Part shown: piece after piece, positions 12,345 to 13,273 of the stretch | Position numbering within the stretch: the first letter of the stretch is position 1 | Layout of the letters: each line of letters begins with the position of its first letter | Assembly: GCA_002762845.1 (NCBI GenBank) | Contig: PCYB01000082.1 | Coordinates: 1 to 13,273 of the forward strand | Source of the DNA: Candidatus Woesearchaeota archaeon CG10_big_fil_rev_8_21_14_0_10_36_11 | Lineage (GTDB): Archaea > Nanobdellota > Nanobdellia > Woesearchaeales > GW2011-AR9 | Reading direction: 5' to 3' | DNA length: 13,273 nucleotides | Translations under genes and position numbers: made by a program | The notes under the pieces: generated by a model | Databases searched by the model: none | Told to the model about the DNA's origin: nothing | The model's input: the letters and a program-made list of their open reading frames with translations, nothing else

Positions 12345-12680
12345 ATGAATTTAGTTCGTCATCATATACACAAAAGAAAGAGAGTGTACCAGAAACTAAA
12401 AGAGTTTCCACACCCTAACAAATGGATACGATTTTTTGACTTAGTACTATTAATAGTAGCGATAATTGCTCCAATAATGAGTTTACCACAGTTATTTAAG
12501 ATATATTACTATCAATCAGCCGCAGGAATTTCAGTTTTATCTTTTACATTATACACTATTTTAAACATTCCCTGGATAGTGTATGGGTTCGTGCACAAAG
12601 ACAAACCAATAATCATTTCAAGTTTTTTATGGTTTTTAAGTAATGCACTTATAGTTATTGGAGCGACAATGTATGACTAA
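12345..12680 (+). CDS. PQ-loop (SemiSWEET-like) three-helix membrane protein
   Basis: The 111-residue protein has a basic cytoplasmic N-terminus rich in His, Lys and Arg (about 1-27) and three membrane helices (about 29-52, 63-83 and 88-108). The Pro-Gln pair (48-49, in MSLPQLFKIYY) near the end of helix 1 is the PQ-loop mark, and the AAGISVLSFTLY and NIPWIVYG segments match SemiSWEET half-transporters. These dimerise to form a small sugar or metabolite carrier; the substrate cannot be told. The N-terminal extension of about 25 residues is longer than in typical 85-95 residue SemiSWEETs. The last eight bases overlap the start of the uracil-DNA glycosylase gene, so the two are cotranscribed. 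Confidence 0.82.
   Translation: MNLVRHHIHKRKRVYQKLKEFPHPNKWIRFFDLVLLIVAIIAPIMSLPQLFKIYYYQSAAGISVLSFTLYTILNIPWIVYGFVHKDKPIIISSFLWFLSNALIVIGATMYD
12660..12663 (+). promoter_or_regulatory. Shine-Dalgarno for udg
   Basis: GGAG inside the end of the PQ-loop gene lies nine bases before the ATG at 12673. It overlaps the upstream in-frame TTG (12658), which is therefore an unlikely start. Confidence 0.5.
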
Positions 12681-13224
12681 TTTATTTTCTCTTGCGGAAC
12701 AAATTAGAAAATGTACAGCATGCCCTCTATGGAAAAAACGTACACTTACAGTTCCTGGGGAAGGACCAGAAAATGCAGACATACTTTTCGTTGGGGAAGC
12801 GCCGGGCGTTGAAGAAGATAGAAAGGGCTTGCCTTTTGTTGGCAAAAGCGGAACATTTTTGGATGAAATGATACAAATAATTGGTATTACAAAAAAAGAT
12901 GTGTTCATTACCAATTGTGTAAAATGTCGTCCACCAAACAATAGAAAGCCAACAGGAAAAGAATTGGAAACATGTACCAAGTTATGGTTAGAAAAACAAA
13001 TCGTGTCCATCAAACCAAAAGTTATTGTTATTCTAGGAAGAGTTGCATTACAATCAGTACTCAAGAAGACAAACATACACGAATTACATGGAAAGGTTAT
13101 AACAAAAAATAAACAAAAATATTTCATAACATACCATCCCGTTGCAGGAATGCGATTTCCAGCAACATTTCAAAAAATAAAGAGTGATTGCATAAAATTA
13201 GTCAACGACATAAATATCCTATAA
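12673..13224 (+). CDS. udg: family 4 uracil-DNA glycosylase (Fe-S)
   Basis: The enzyme cuts uracil out of DNA, the first step in repairing cytosine deamination. Counted from ATG 12673 it has 183 residues. Four cysteines for the [4Fe-4S] cluster stand at C14, C17, C85 and C101, the positions usual in family 4. Motif 1 is GEAPGVEED (41-49), followed by GLPFVGKSGTFLD, which is typical. Motif TNCVKCRPPNNRKP lies near 80-93, and motif 3 is HPVAGMR (155-161) with the conserved His. The ATG was preferred to an in-frame TTG 15 bases upstream because it has an SD and because the cysteines then fall at standard positions. The gene overlaps the PQ-loop gene by eight bases. A window shared with MutY gives two base-excision glycosylases within 2.5 kb. 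Confidence 0.92.
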   Translation: MTNLFSLAEQIRKCTACPLWKKRTLTVPGEGPENADILFVGEAPGVEEDRKGLPFVGKSGTFLDEMIQIIGITKKDVFITNCVKCRPPNNRKPTGKELETCTKLWLEKQIVSIKPKVIVILGRVALQSVLKKTNIHELHGKVITKNKQKYFITYHPVAGMRFPATFQKIKSDCIKLVNDINIL

Positions 13225-13273
13225 AATTTTGCATAAAAATATGTTCTTTCCAAAATCCCTCCAAAGCCTCTTT

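Noticed and set aside
12658..12672. TTG start for the uracil-DNA glycosylase
   Set aside because: The ATG at 12673 has an SD at 12660-12663 and places the Fe-S cysteines at their usual positions.
13225..13273. Start of another gene at the right edge
   Set aside because: The 49 bases hold no TATA box or start with an extended frame that I can support; the window ends too soon.

Overview
The window is archaeal DNA, AT-rich and densely coded. The archaeal markers are RNA polymerase subunit Rpo7, Spt4, ribosomal proteins S24e and S27ae, a TFIIS-like cleavage factor, an ER/archaeal-type signal peptidase (Ser/His), archease, a family 4 uracil-DNA glycosylase and an archaeal FtsZ. TATA boxes lie about 26 bases before many start codons. 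Small compact genes, FtsZ-based division and several bacterial-looking genes (RNase D, a 16S rRNA methyltransferase of the ArmA/RmtB family) suggest a DPANN lineage of the Woesearchaeota/Pacearchaeota kind. That placement is inference from gene style, not a phylogeny.

Layout. Bases 1-163 hold the end of an unseen upstream gene, a doubtful 35-codon ORF with a strong Shine-Dalgarno (SD) site, and the rpo7 promoter. Bases 164-1535 (+) are a tight information-processing operon: rpo7, spt4, rps24e, rps27ae. Bases 1536-2791 are an AT-rich patch with three poor ORFs: a sugar transferase lacking its membrane N-terminus, an unrecognised 62-codon ORF, and a short methyltransferase domain. It looks like decayed or imported surface-glycan DNA. 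Bases 2792-8835 are all on the minus strand. In transcription order from the right they are signal peptidase; tfs with a coupled unknown gene; a glycosidase-fold protein; a GT2 glycosyltransferase coupled to cytidylate kinase; a long FKBP isomerase; and ftsZ. Bases 8901-13224 are on the plus strand: the rRNA methyltransferase, RNase D overlapping MutY, archease, and a PQ-loop membrane protein overlapping uracil-DNA glycosylase. The last 49 bases show nothing.

Two modes of translation start are visible. Genes that open a transcription unit mostly have a TATA box centred 25-28 bases before the ATG and no room for a leader, so their mRNAs are predicted to be leaderless. Genes inside units (rps27ae, cmk, the gene after tfs, udg) have GGTGA- or GGAG-type SD sites, and these correct several start codons. 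ftsZ is the main exception, with its own TATA box, a short leader and an SD.

Functional themes are transcription and translation (rpo7, spt4, tfs, S24e, S27ae, rRNA methyltransferase), RNA processing (RNase D, archease), base-excision repair (MutY, UDG), envelope and secretion (signal peptidase, GT2, sugar transferase, glycosidase-fold protein) and division (FtsZ). The most notable item is the ArmA/RmtB-like methyltransferase. It appears to be a resident archaeal gene and sits behind a promoter whose TATA box lies back-to-back with that of the signal peptidase gene. No tRNA, rRNA, CRISPR array or transposase was seen.
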